DNA of 63,727 nt from Basidiobolus meristosporus CBS 931.73. Lineage: Eukaryota > Basidiobolomycota > Basidiobolomycetes > Basidiobolales > Basidiobolaceae. Position 1 is the stretch's first letter. Each line of letters begins with the position of its first letter. The position numbers and the translations under genes were made by a program. The stretch spans positions 1 through 63,727 of the forward strand of contig MCFE01000516.1 of the NCBI GenBank assembly GCA_002104905.1, written 5' to 3'. Below, one piece after another: positions 32,330-44,977 of the stretch. The notes under the pieces were generated by a model. The model saw only the letters and a program-made list of their open reading frames with translations. It ran no database searches and was not told the DNA's origin.

Positions 32330-34762
32330 TTACACAACCATATTCCCAAAGGGTGAGTAAGGGGGAACCCGAAACTTCTCACCAAGAATCACATATGAAG
32401 TAAGCACCAGAAGGGAGTTGTGGGCAACGAGATCACCAGTCTCGAAGTACTGAGAAATAATGTCTGCCACACCCTCCCACTTTAACCAGCCTAATGCCTC
32501 ACATGACTCCTTGGTTAATTTCTGGCGGAAGAGTTCGCTCACTGGCGAATAGTTGTTTCTCGCAGCTGGCGCGAAGAAAGGATGTTTGGTCCGGAGGTAG
32601 AGCTCCTCGGTGATGTATGGCTTGACAGCCTCGCGAAGAATCCACTTTTCTACCAGCTCACCTGTCTCACTGAGCCCCAACTTGACTGAGCTGTTGTGAT
32701 TCAGTGGGTTAGTGCTGATGTTGAGAGGCATGATGGGTGGAGTAGTCACACTTACGGTGGAAGACCGTTCACATATTCAGTTAAGAAGTGATCAAGGAAT
32801 GGTGTTCTAGCTTCAATGGAGTGGGCCATCTCGCCACGGTCACCCAAAACGTTGCAAAGACCATTAGGTAGGAGGGTTTTGTTCTCACAATACTAGTGAC
32901 TTGGTCAGAATACAGACTGGGATACAAAATCATCTTGAGCAACCTACCAGAGCTGAATGTAATGGATGCCAGTTGTGGGCGATTTTCCGTCTTGCTTCAC
33001 CACTTAAACCGGAAGCGATGGCTAATGATAAATCAGGTGCTCCAGTCCGATGTAGTACATAATCGTTATATACACTCTTATTCACGTATAGAAACTTGCC
33101 GACCATCTGAGGGGTGCTAATTCCATTGAGCATTCGCTTAGTCACAGGGCTGTCGTCTATGTCAATTTTCGCTCCCATTGTTCCAGGAACCACCGATTTT
33201 GAGTGAATTTCATTGTCTAGAAGGGTAACTCTGTCCATTTCGGATAGAGGCTTCAACGAAGTCGTTAAATCTAGTTCGAGCAAATAATCAGAGGCAAAGG
33301 TCTTGTAGCCAGCAAAGTGTTCGTCAGACCCTTCTCCAGTAAGAACAACCTATTGTCTCATCAAATCAACATCATGAAAGCTCTCAAAACGTGATCTTAT
33401 TCTCGTACCTTGTAGCCCGCATCACGCACAAACCTCGAGAGTAGGAACTTGCTAACGCTGTTTACGTTGGGAACTGGCATCTCAAAATGCCAGATGGCAT
33501 CCTCAAAGGCCTCAGCAATCTTCTCGTCAGTGATCTCGAGCTTGTCAAAGATTGTGTCGCAGAACTCGGCTGTTCTTTCGGCAATCGGCCCTTCATCCAA
33601 ATGATTGCCCTCTGGAAATTCTAGTCAGTATCATTATCTCTCTCATCGCTCCCCTATCACCCCATAATACTGTTTACCTGGGAATGAAATGGTGAATGCA
33701 TGAATCCGAGCATTGGGATCCTTCTCTCGGAGAATCTTGGTGGCTATGCCAGCGATGCAAGAGCTGTCTATTCCTCCACTCAGATACACTCCGACTGGGA
33801 CATCGGATCTCAATCGCTGTCTGACTGCCTCTTCCAGGCGCGATCTAACCCCTTCAATCATCTCCTCAATGGATCGGGGGTCCTTCACTCTCTTGTCTGG
33901 GTAGTCAGCGTCCCAGTATTTTTCCATGTGAAAGGATCCAGATAGAGTGATTGTGATATAATGACCTGGCGGAACCTTTGGTGGTCCATCACAAGCTGTG
34001 TCAATAGAATGTAGAGGGGAAGTGTAATGCTGATGTCATACTTTGGAGATTCCAGCAAATTGTGTTCTCATGTCGGTCAATGGCCCACCATGGACAATGG
34101 AGTCAACATCCCAGGACATCTTCAGGCCGAGTGGGGGGAAAGCTTTGATCTCACTCGCAATGTAAAGCCTGTCATCCTTGTTTGCGTAGTAGAGCGGCTT
34201 GATACCGAATCGATCCCTTGCGGCAAGGAAGACGCTTCTCCTGGTGTCCCATAGACAGAAAGCAAATTCCCCGCGAAGGTGTTCTAGAAATGAGTACCCA
34301 TACTCTTCGTACCTGTCAAGATTGAATCCGCTTAATCGAGAGTGGAGTGGTGATAGAGTACTGAGGCAACATACAAATGCAAAGCGATCTCACTATCACT
34401 CGAGGTTTTGAATGTGTGTCCACTGGCAATCAGCTCCTCCCTGATCCGCTCGAAGTCGTAAAACTCTCCATTAACAATGACGTGAATATCGTCGGTCTCG
34501 TTAGATAAGGGCTGCTGACCACCTTCCAAGTCGATGATTGATAAACGGGTGTGACCCAATCCTTCATACAGAGGCATAAGTAAAGATGGGTCATTGAAAT
34601 GCTGTTGATGAACATACCAACACGCTTCAGTGGGTCGATATATCTTCCGTTGGAGTCCGGCCCTCTATGCAATATGGTGCGAAGAGAGGAAGTCAACTGA
34701 GCCTCTGTAACAGGAGCTAATTGGCAACTGTCACAATCAACATAAGCTACAATTCCACACAT
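32330..34762 (-). CDS. Asparagine-synthase-type amidotransferase, copy 2 (intact)
   Basis: Exons complement(32330..32690, 32756..32892, 32948..33349, 33409..33611, 33678..33975, 34042..34312, 34375..34561, 34618..34762). Phases sum to 667 aa with the same intron positions as the other copies. It retains Cys2, RGPDSNGRY, the PP-loop [22 protein letters not shown] and [13 protein letters not shown]. It is the most diverged of the full copies in exon 6 (one codon shorter; [16 protein letters not shown] where others differ) and in exon 1 (LTSSLRTI for LDASLHSI). A TATA box is at 34801-34806. I could not see the second upstream element before this copy. Confidence 0.9.
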
Positions 34763-34800
34763 TTATGGATGATTGTAACCTCAGCCTGGAAATCGAGTCA

Positions 34801-34806
34801 TTTATA
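34801..34806 (-). promoter_or_regulatory. TATA box of copy 2
   Basis: TATAAA on the minus strand, about 40 bp before the ATG at 34762. Confidence 0.6.
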
Positions 34807-35750
34807 GAAAAAGGAGCCATGTGCCTCCAGTCATCTCCAAAATAGAATCCATTCCGATGCACGATCCCTAAAATCATACTGGCGGGCTTTCAGGCAAGAA
34901 ACCATTGATGATTCATGGTCTGAGCTAAGAACATTGGTTGATCTTACCCTGCTGGTAGGTTTACATTTAGGCTGACTTAGCAATCCATGTGCCGTTTGAT
35001 AGAGAAACCAATGGAATCACATGTATCATGTCCATAAAGCATACCTTCTAATTAGTCAGCTTGTTTTGTTTGATGTAAACGGATGAATATGGCACATGCA
35101 AATCCTCTCCCACTATATGCTTTATAATCCACCAATGATCGTCATAAAAAAATGCGCATGGATGTGTCTATTTTTGATGTATTACTCGTCATCCGAATTA
35201 GTTTCTGTCTGAGAGCCTCACGATTACTTGTAGCTGATTTCTACAGAATATTGGCTTTCGAGCACACCCAAAACCATACCATATAATATCGTGCCTTGAG
35301 GCTCCACACATCCAGAAATAACAAGCATATATCTGTACAATACGATCCACTCCGGAATCGATATTCATTACCAGTCCAGTTTAGAAATGCACGTTCGCCT
35401 GCCAACGAATGGACGTTAGCAATAATTTTAAAGCAGGTTTCCTCCTCGGAGTTACAATACTGTAGCCATTTGTAGTAGGGAGATTTATTCTAGGTCACTA
35501 TCCTCAGAGAAACCGTCGAATATGGCTCTAACCAGTTGGAGAATTTATTGATTGATAATCTCGATTTAATAAATCTTCCTATTTCAGAATGGCAGTACCA
35601 GCTTGGTAAAAAATTCGGTACTTTAACACTTGCACTACCCCCAGATATTCCGAGGTAGCCAAAGCTTAGATCAACTCTAATAGTTACAATGATGGATGGA
35701 AGTTCCCACCGCATGTAGTGATGGGGATGAAGCCTCATGGCCGAATTACT
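34807..35750. other. Array spacer
   Basis: About 940 bp of AT-rich DNA between copies 2 and 3. No open reading frame with a recognisable product. Confidence 0.4.
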
Positions 35751-38190
35751 CTAAGGAGCGTAGGCGGGAATCTGGAACCTCTCCCCAAGAATCACATAGG
35801 ATGTGAGCACCAGAAGAGTATTATGAATTACTTGATCACCTGTTCCGAAATACTTGTTCAGATTATCGGCAACTGGCTCCCACTTCAACCAGCCTAATGC
35901 CTCACAAGACTCCTTGGTTAATTTCTGGCGGAAGAGTTCGCTCACTGGCGAATAGTTGTTTCTGGCTGGAGGTGCGATAAAAGGATGCTTGGTTCGGAGG
36001 TAGAGTTCCTCGGTGATGTATGGCTTGACAGCTTCCCGGAGAACCCACTTTTCCACTAGCTCGCCTGTTTCATTGGCCCAAAGTTTGGCCGAGCTGTTGC
36101 AATCCGATGTTGAGTATTAGTGCTTTGCAGCTTAATGAACGGAGGGGGCACACTTACGGTGGGAGGCCATTCACATATTCGGTTAAGAAGTGATCAAGGA
36201 ATGGTGTTCTAGCTTCAATGGAGTGAGCCATTTCACCACGATCGCCTAAGAAGTTGCAAAGAACATTAGGTAGGAGAGTTTTGTTCTCAGAATACTAGCG
36301 GCTTGGTTAGAACGCGATCCAGGACATCAAATCGTTTTACATAACCTACCAATGCTGCATGTAGTGGATGCCACTTGTGAGAGATCTTCCGTCTTGCCTC
36401 ACCGCTTAGGCCGGAAGCGATAGTCAATGATAGATCCGGGGGCCCGGCTCGTTTTAGAGCGGAGTCGGCATATACTTCCTTATTTACGTATAGGAACTTG
36501 CATAATGTCTGAGGAGTGTTGATTCCATTGAGCATTCGCTTGGTTACTGGGCTGTCATCAAATTCGATATTTCTTCCTACTGATCCGTGAGTCCTCAACT
36601 GAGAGGGCTGTTCATTACCGTTTAAAAGTTCGAATCTATCACTTTCAGACAGAGTATTGAATGAAGCGGTAAGATCCGGTTCCAGCAAATAATCTGGCTC
36701 AAAAAGCTTGTAACCGGCAAAGTGTTCGTCAGACCCTTCTCCTGTGAGCACCACCTAGTCAACATTATATTAGTATCATACGTGCTTATAAATAGTCAAC
36801 CTATGCTCATACCTTGTAACCCGCATCCCGTACAAACTTCGAGAGCAGAAACTTACTTACACCATTCAGGTTGGGAATTGGCATCTCAAAGTGCCAGATA
36901 GCATCTTCAAAGGCATCCGCAACCAATTCGTCCGTGATCTCAAGTTTATCAAAGATTGCGTCACAGAATTCGGCTGTTCTTTCAGCGACTGGTCCTTCGT
37001 CCAAATGATTGCCCTCTGGAAATATTTATCACGTCATTATTACGGTTCCGCACTCCTCCCCCATCGCCGTGCAATATCGCTTACCTGGGAATGAAATGGT
37101 GAATGCACGAATCCGAGCATTGGGATCTCTCTCGCGGAGGATCTTGATGGCAATACCAGCGATGCAAGAGCTGTCTATTCCTCCACTCAGATACACTCCG
37201 ACTGGGACATCAGATCTCAATCGCTGTCTGACTGCCTCTTCCAGGCGCGATCTAACCCCTTCAATCATCTCCTCAATGGATCGGGGATCCCTCACTCTCT
37301 TGTCTGGGTAGTCAGCATCCCAATACCTTTCCATTTGAAAAGATCCAGACAGGGTAGCTGTAATGTAATGACCCGGAGGAACCTTTCGTTCACAAAGAAA
37401 TTCAATACGATTACAAGCGAATGTCGGTAACTCGAAAGTTATTTAGAGTAACGATGAATGAATTACCTTGGATATACCGGCGAATGGTGTTCTCATATCA
37501 GTTAATGGGCCTCCGTGGACAATGGAGTCAACATCCCAGGTCATCTTCAGGCCGAGCGGGGGGAAGGCTTTGATCTCACTCGCAACATAGAGCCTGCCAT
37601 CCTTGTTTGCGTAGTACAGTGGCTTGATACCAAATCGATCTCTTGCGGCCAGGAAAATGCTCCTTTTTGTATCCCATAGGCACAAAGCAAACTCCCCACG
37701 AAGGTGCTCCAAGAATGAGTATCCGTACTCTTCGTACCTGTAAATGGTAAATTCTCTTGGTTACACTGTGGTGTGGTAATAATATGCGGAAGCAACATAC
37801 AAATGTAAAGCGATCTCGCTATCACTGGAGGTTTTGAATGTGTGGCCGGCAGCAATCAGCTCCTCTCTGATCCGCTCGAAGTCGTAGAACTCTCCATTGA
37901 CAATAATGTGAATGGTGTTGGTCTTATTGGAGATGGGCTGTTGGCCACCATCCAAGTCGATGATTGACAAACGGGTGTGGCCCAAGCCTTCAGGACAAGC
38001 AGTAAGTAAAGACAGTCAATCGGGACTTGCTGGCTGTACACTCACCAACGCGGTTTGATGGATCAATGTATCTTCCGTTGGAGTCAGGCCCCCTGTGCAA
38101 GATGGAGTGAAGCGAAGCATCCAGCTTCGCCTTGGTGATGGGCTCCAATTGGCAACTGTCACAATCCACATAGGCTACAATTCCGCACAT
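35751..38190 (-). CDS. Asparagine-synthase-type amidotransferase, copy 3 (intact)
   Basis: Exons complement(35751..36093, 36158..36294, 36350..36754, 36813..37015, 37085..37382, 37467..37737, 37801..37987, 38046..38190), 662 aa, all phases consistent. Active-site features are as in the paralogues: Cys2, [18 protein letters not shown]. Exons 1-3 are nearly identical to the copies at 39.7 kb and 45 kb, while exons 5-8 are clearly diverged (RNIEFDDSP, GERFQIPAYAP end), so the gene is a mosaic. The C terminus is the shortest of the family. Confidence 0.9.
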
Positions 38191-38241
38191 CTTTGGATGT
38201 AAATAGGATAATTATGAATATAACCTGGAAATGAAGTCTCC

Positions 38242-38247
38242 TTTATA
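38242..38247 (-). promoter_or_regulatory. TATA box of copy 3
   Basis: TATAAA on the minus strand, about 52 bp before the ATG. Confidence 0.6.
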
Positions 38248-38403
38248 GGAAGCTTAACTTCGCTTAGACTCTATTGAGTTTACCCTGATTCCTCCAACCG
38301 GCTAAACGTTTGTTAACCTAGCCTCATACTTTATCTTGAAGGCAGCTAGTAGGTAAGAAGTTACTATCTCCATCCCTTGGCTTCGGTATTATCAAGTACC
38401 GCA

Positions 38404-38429
38404 TCGGAGAAAATAGAATAGCCGAGACC
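38404..38429 (-). promoter_or_regulatory. Conserved upstream element of copy 3
   Basis: Plus-strand wording CGGAGAAAATAGAATAGCCG, about 215 bp upstream of the start codon. Similar blocks occur before copies 1 and 4 and before relic B, but not visibly elsewhere in the window. Candidate binding site shared by the paralogues. Confidence 0.5.
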
Positions 38430-39655
38430 ATGACGAATGGGTGCTATCCTGTAATTAACAACACTTTTGACGTTGGGATGTTACTAAAGGCGCTGGGCCC
38501 GATCTGACATCACAGGATTCAGAGATATGATTCATTCAGGTTTCCTCGCCAACTGTGGATGTATCACCTATCACGTCCAATATAGAATCCATTAATACAA
38601 TATACTTGCTAATTTTGTCTTTCCACATGAACAGGTTATTCACTGTATCGATTTGGGAATGTGTCTTTGAGGTTCCTTGATATCGTGTCAAGCATCTTTT
38701 CTGGGCATACTGCATTGATGACAAGTTTGCACATTCCCCAGCTAAGCCACAAGTCTACCTATTGTTGAACCTACAACCGAAAATCCAAACATCGTTGTCT
38801 TACCTATCGTGTCCACAAGGCAAGAGCGTTTATGGGTCTATCCCGTCGAAGCATTCACTTTTGGTCCCTAGTGCATTTGCAGGCGATATTAAAAGTCCAT
38901 CTTCCTATGCGATGCGCTGAGGATAGATAGCCTTTGTGGTGGTCAATTCACACCCTCCGGTCATCATTATGAGTTTTCCTACAGCGGCGAGGTGCAGGAT
39001 TATCATATGAGCTCCCCCAAACATAGCACATTCGTGCACAAAACTTCCCAGCGTCAGAGATCAATGATGGTGCATGTCATTAAACTGGAGTAAATCGTTA
39101 CAACTCCACCAAACAGTGAATACTCTTATGGTAAATTTTCCTGATGATCAGGCGGCGAGGCTGAATTAGGAAATTTTGACGAGATGATGGTGGGACCAAA
39201 ATGATGGGAAATACGGCGGGGACCAGGTCAAAAGTGGTTGGACTGCATCACCAGATACAGTGGTGCATGGCTTTGCAATTACAAGCCCACTGCTTTAGCA
39301 TGCACATTCGATCTGATCGATATCATAGATGCTATAAACACCGCTAAGAGGGTGCATTTTCATGATTTTGCTTGCCATTCGAAGAGTTCTGATTCCTTAA
39401 AGCAGTCGCGTAGTTTCGTTTGCAGCGCAGATTCCTGCATAGTGCTTGTAATATTAAATGTATTTGAGTTTAACCAGGCGAGCCATACCCTCCTAATTGG
39501 TTCTTTTATTTCCGAAACCGGATTTATTCATCAGTTGGGTTGGTCATATATGGACATTCTGGCAAACCGAGTTACTCTTACAAAGAGCTTTTGACGGCTT
39601 AAGCCGATTAAAATAGTAACGATACTATATAAGATACACCATGGGATTCCTTTCA
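38430..39655. other. Array spacer
   Basis: About 1.2 kb. A plus-strand ORF of 118 codons at 39238-39594 has no family resemblance and is probably chance. No other gene is seen. Confidence 0.4.
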
Positions 39656-41333
39656 TTATATGACAGCAGCTGGGGCTTTTCCGCTGGAAGTGTAGGTGGC
39701 GACCTGGAATCGCTCCCCCAGGATCACATAGGAGGCAAGTACCAATAGGGTATTATGAGCTACCTGATCACCTGTTTCGAAGTACTTGGTCATAATATCC
39801 GCAACTGGCTCCCATTTCAGCCAGCCTAATGCTCCACATGACTCCTTGGTGATCTTTTCCCGGAAAATGCGACTTATCGGGGAATAAGTGTCTCTGGCAG
39901 CAGGAGCGATGAACGGATGCTTGGTCCGGAGGTAGAGTTCCTCGGTGATGTATGGCTTGACTGCCTCCCGAAGAATCCACTTTTCCACCAGCTCACCCTT
40001 CTCACTGGGCTTGAACTTGACCGAGCTGTTGTGATTCAGTGGGTTAGTGTTGATGCTGAGAGGCTGAATGGGAGGAGTCACACTTACGGTGGAAGGTCAT
40101 TCACATATTCAGTCAGGAAATGATCAAGGAATGGTGTTCGAGCCTCAATGGAGTGGGCCATCTCACCACGATCACCTAGAAAGTTGCAGAGACCATTGGG
40201 CAAGACTGTCTTGTTTTCAGAGTACTGGGAATCTATTTAGAATGAGTTCCAGTATACCAAATGATTTTGAACAACGTACCAGAGCGGCATGGAGTGGGTG
40301 CCATTTGTGAGCAATTTTCCTTCTAGCTTCCCCACTCAAACCAGAAGCCAGGGCCAAGGACAGATCAGGAGCCCCTGTCCGGCTTAAGACATGGTCTGGA
40401 TATACCTCCTTGTTGATGAACATGAATTTGCTTATCATTTGAGGGGTGTTGATTCCATTGAGCATTCTCTTGGATACTGGGCTATCCTCAATATCGATTT
40501 TTTCTCCAATGGATGCATACACCTTCAGTTGGGTGCTAGGTTCGTAATTACTTAGAAGATCTAGTCTGTCACTCTCGGACAGAGGCTTGAACGGAGTGGC
40601 AAGGTCCGGCTCCAACAGATAGTCCGGCTCAAAAAACTTGTAGCCAGCAAAGTGCTCATCAGACCCTTCTCCGGTGAGAACTACCTGTTGCCTCAACTAA
40701 TCAGTATTGTGAAGACTGGTAACTACCTGACTCCTTCTTGTACCTTGTAGCCTGCATCACGTACAAGTCTCGAAAGCAGGAACTTGCCAACACCATTCAC
40801 ATTGGGAATGGGCATCTCGAAGTGCCAAATGGCGTCCTCAAAGGATTCTGCAACCTTCTCATCGGTGACTTCAAGTTTGTCAAAGATTGCGTTGCAGAAT
40901 TCAGCTGTTCTCTCGGCAACCGGTCCTTCATCTAAATTGTTGCCCTCTAGAGATAATCTGTGTGTTAGTTCTATTGCCACATCAGCCCCCTTCATCCAGC
41001 AATATTTACCTGGAAATGAGATGGTGAATGCACGAATCCGAGCGTTGGGATCTCTCTCTCGGAGAATACTGGTGGCTATGCCCGCGATGGAAGAACTGTC
41101 GATTCCCCCACTCAAGTACACTCCGACTGGGACGTCAGATCTCAATCGCTGTCTGACTGCCTCCACCAGGCGAGATCGCACCCCTTCAACCATCTCTTCA
41201 ACGGATCTGGCATCTTTTACTGTCTTGTCTGGATAGTCAGCATCCCAGTATTTCTCTATGTGGACGGATCCAGATAGAGTGGCTGTGATGTAATGACCCG
41301 GTGAAAGCTTAGATATGCACAGGAGTTAGAGGG

Positions 41334-41364
<31 letters not shown>

Positions 41365-42140
41365 AAGCGAATGCCAAAAAAAGGAAGCACATCAAGAGTA
41401 GCACTGGAGGAATTACCTTGGCGATACCGGCGAATGGTGTTCTCATGTCAGTCATTGGCCCGCCATGAACAATGGAATCAACATCCCATGCCATCTTCAG
41501 GCCGAGTGGGGGGAAGGCTTTGATCTCACTCGCAATGTAAAGTCGGCCATCCTTGTTTGCGTAGTACAGTGGCTTGATACCAAATCGATCTCTTGCGGCC
41601 AGGAAAATGCTCCGCTTTGTATCCCATAGGCACAAAGCAAACTCCCCACGAAGGTGCTCCAAGAATGAGTATCCGTACTCTTCGTACCTGTAAATGGCGA
41701 ATTCTCTTGGTTACAAAGTGGCGTGGTAATAATATGCGGAAGCAACATACAGATGTAAAGCGATCTCACTATCACTGGAGGTTTTGAATGTGTGACCAGC
41801 AGCAATCAGCTCCTCCCTGATCCGCTCGAAGTCGTAGAACTCTCCATTGACAATGATGTGAATGGTGTTGGTCTTATTGGAGATGGGCTGTTGGCCACCA
41901 TCCAAGTCGATGATTGACAAACGAGTGTGGCCCAAGCCTTCAGGACAAGCAGTAAGTAAAGATAGTCAATCGGGACATGCTGGCTGTACACTCACCAATG
42001 CGGTTTGATGGATCAATGTATCTTCCGTTGGAGTCAGGCCCCCTGTGCAAGATGGAGTGAAGCGAAGCATCCAGCTGAGCCTTGGTGATGGGCTCCAATT
42101 GGCAACTGTCACAATCCACATAGGCTACAATTCCGCACAT
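39656..42140 (-). CDS. Asparagine-synthase-type amidotransferase, copy 4 (intact)
   Basis: Exons complement(39656..40025, 40088..40224, 40280..40684, 40744..40946, 41010..41307, 41417..41687, 41751..41937, 41996..42140), 671 aa. Exons 4-8 and their introns are almost identical to the copy at 45 kb, including the intron-3 GAAAGT microsatellite, so these two are the most recent duplicates. Its serine-rich PP-loop is SGGIDSSSIAG (paralogues have DSSCIAG). Residues around Cys2 and [11 protein letters not shown] are kept. Exon 3 wording instead follows copy 1, a sign of gene conversion. Confidence 0.9.
41334..41372. repeat. (GAAAGT)6 microsatellite in intron 3 of copy 4
   Basis: About six GAAAGT/GAAAGC hexamers within the longest intron of the gene. 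The homologous intron at about 46655-46681 has four, a length difference between otherwise near-identical copies. Confidence 0.8.
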
Positions 42141-42190
42141 CTTTGGATGTAAATAAGAAAATAATGAATTCTAGCTGGAGGATAGTTTCA

Positions 42191-42196
42191 TTTATA
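42191..42196 (-). promoter_or_regulatory. TATA box of copy 4
   Basis: TATAAA on the minus strand, about 51 bp before the ATG. Confidence 0.6.
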
Positions 42197-42361
42197 AGAA
42201 ATCTGAGCTCCCCTGGATTTTATTGGCTGTATCCTGATTGTTCTAAATGGCTAAATATTGGCCAATCCAACCTCTTACCCTGAAGCTATGGCATTTGGCA
42301 AGAGGAACATTATCCTCACTACCCCTAGGTATTGGTGTTAAGAAGCAATTTCCCTCGCATA

Positions 42362-42387
42362 CCGGAGGAATGAGTATAGCCGAAACC
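42362..42387 (-). promoter_or_regulatory. Conserved upstream element of copy 4
   Basis: ACCGGAGGAATGAGTATAGC followed by CGAAAC on the plus strand, the same position and wording as before copy 3 and relic B with a few changes. Confidence 0.5.
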
Positions 42388-43500
42388 TTGGGGTAAGCAA
42401 GCATTATACTGGCATTATTAATACTACGACGCTGGGCGGATTATGACCTCATTACATCGCTGGATTCAAGAAAATGGTCAACGTTAATGTACCGCTTATT
42501 ATTTCCAAATTAGAATTCATTGCTGTAGACCCCCGAAATCACTCTGGTTGGATCCATCTTCCCACCTCTGGTGTAGGCTCATCTCGCGAGGCATCCGACA
42601 GCCTCATTGATGATTCACTGATAGTTTGCCAAGCATATTGGGCGAACTGGGTACTTTAATGGCCGGTTCTCTTCTCAATAATCTAGCAAGACTGCCAATC
42701 CTTGTGCCCACCACGCGTGCGCAAATCCCATTGCTGAAGCCAATTAAATCAAATCTACGAGTCCGCATGACCAGCAGTTTCACTTCATTTAGCTCGAAAA
42801 TACAGAGGCCATGCTCAATTCTGGTTTGTGGTGAGCACCTACGCAAATCCTATGACCATGTCTGCGATTCTTAATGTTGGCGGTTCTGGGGTTACTTCTC
42901 GTTGATTGTATGCAGTTAAAAAGGCTCCACTAATGTGATATGGATAAACCTGATGGACAATTCATACCTTCTGGTATCACCATGAGAGACACAGGAATAT
43001 TCGTTTCTCCTTTACCAATCGTTCCCACATGACCTTCTCAGACACACTTTTATCGCTCATAAAAGACTCCCAGTGGCAGAAACTAGCGATATAGAGCGCA
43101 TCATCTGTACAACCATTAAACATCAATTGGTGTTTAGATTGATGATCAACAAGCGGAGTTGAATGAGAGCTGTGGTGCAGAATTGGGCTGTGCTACAAAC
43201 AGTGTAGGATTGGTAAATCCATGCGCTAGCACTTTGCTTGTTTCACTCGGGGGGGGGGATGCGACTGAGGTCATGCCCTTCGTCGGGTTAAATCTAAGAT
43301 CAATGTAACCAACAGTGCCCATTCATGATCTGCGCTTGCCATTCCAGATTAAGAACCCTTCGCTACTATACGATACTTACTATGCGCAGTAGCCCCACGA
43401 ATCTAGTTTTTGCCAGTATACAACGCAATGGAACCACTACTATGCAGACTCGTTAGAATACATATATGAATGCATTTTCCATACATTTTTGGGTGGAGTT
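42388..43500. other. Array spacer
   Basis: About 1.1 kb without a supported gene. A run of ten G residues lies near 43249. Confidence 0.4.
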
Positions 43501-43504
43501 TGTA

Positions 43505-44054
43505 TCATTGGATCTTTCTGCAAGAATCATATAGGATACGAACACTAGAAGGGTGTTGCGGGATTGTGAGCCACTTGCTCACCTGCTTCGAAATGTCTGC
43601 AACTGGCACTCATTTCGGCCAGTTTGATGCCTCACATGACACCTAGGGAATTTTTTTGCGAGAGTTCACTTACGGGTGAATAGTTAATCTAAGTAACGCG
43701 CAAGGTTTTCGGTGTGTGTGGTGATAATCAGCTCATGAGTAATCCACTTGGGGCCGTAAAACTCATCATTGATAATGAAGTGAATTGGGTAGATCTTATT
43801 AGGGGTAGGCTGTTGTCCAACGTCCAAGCTAATGATCATAAGCGAGTGTGACCCAGGCATTTAAGACAAAGTGTAAATGAGGACAGCTATTTGAGTGGCC
43901 ATGATTATACACTCACCAACACGGCTCAAAGGATCAACGTATCTTCAGTTGAAGTCAGGCCCTTGTAAGGTGCAATATAGTTGTTTCACTGAGTCTCGGT
44001 AATAGAAGCTAATTGGTAACTGCCATAGTCAGTATTAACTAAAATTCCACACAT
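43505..44054 (-). pseudogene. Asparagine-synthase relic B (internally deleted)
   Basis: Exon-8 wording (about 43505-43690) is joined directly to exon 2 (about 43710-43870) and exon 1 (about 43920-44054). Exons 3-7 are gone. The start codon at 44054 still opens MCGIL but a TGA stops the frame about 22 codons in, and the fragments are frameshifted. A TATATA at 44101-44106 and the upstream element at 44294-44319 survive, so the promoter has outlasted the ORF. Confidence 0.85.
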
Positions 44055-44293
44055 ATTTGGATGTGGACGATGAATGTGACTTGAACCTGGGAATTGAATC
44101 ATATATAGAAATAGTGACATGTGCCTCGCGGTGTCTCCAAAATTGAATCCATATGATTATCCCTGGGTCGGATTTATTGAATAGACTCTTATTTCTCTAA
44201 CCCTGCTTAATATTCAATTATATGACCAATAATTAAGAAACGTCACTTCTCTACTCCTGACCCACGGCATTATCAGGCAGCTCCCCACCCGCA

Positions 44294-44319
44294 CCGGAGA
44301 AAAGAGAATAGCCGAGACC
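44294..44319 (-). promoter_or_regulatory. Conserved upstream element of relic B
   Basis: CCGGAGAAAAGAGAATAGCC then GAGACC on the plus strand, nearly the same as the element of copy 3. It is kept although the downstream gene is dead. Confidence 0.5.
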
Positions 44320-44977
44320 AGAACGGTTATTGCGAAGAGTACCATCCAGCAATTATCAATACCTTTGTTGTTACAATATAATGGATGATCTTCGGCCTGA
44401 TTTAACATGGATGATTCACAGAGAAGTCTCACTGCTAACTCTAAATCGCATTCTGTGTCCCTGGTTAGCTGTGATTGTATTACCCGTCTTGCCACAAGTT
44501 AATCTATCCTTGTGAGTCTCGTCCAGAGCTTTGTTGTTGAGTTCGACCTATCGTTTAAAACCATCTCGTAGAGTCCGTTTTTTAGTGCAGTTGCTGTACA
44601 ATGGGCTGAAGAATCTCCCTAATGATGGAGGGTCGTCTACGTGTCTAGTGCGTATCTGTCTTGTCTACGTGAACCAGAAGTGATGCCTTCTGATGGCTTA
44701 GTGGCTTCAATCTGCCAAGGTATGGTGCCCAGTCACTTCCGGATATTCCAACAGAATGCGTAGATGAAAGCTTTAATACAATGGCTCTACTCTATAATTG
44801 TTTCTTTTTTATGAAACGGCGGTTATTCATAATTTATAGTACGAAATATATGAACAATCTGGAAAACAGAATCACTATGGGATATTCAAAATACTTCCAC
44901 TTCACTAGACATCACAATGAGCCTTTTACAACTTGAATCAGTTGATATGATGACAACACCAGACAATATGTGCCATA
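44320..44977. other. Array spacer
   Basis: About 650 b AT-rich. No supported gene. Confidence 0.4.

Noticed and set aside
39238-39594. 118-codon plus-strand ORF in an array spacer
   Set aside because: No family resemblance, no counterpart in the other spacers, composition like the surrounding spacer.
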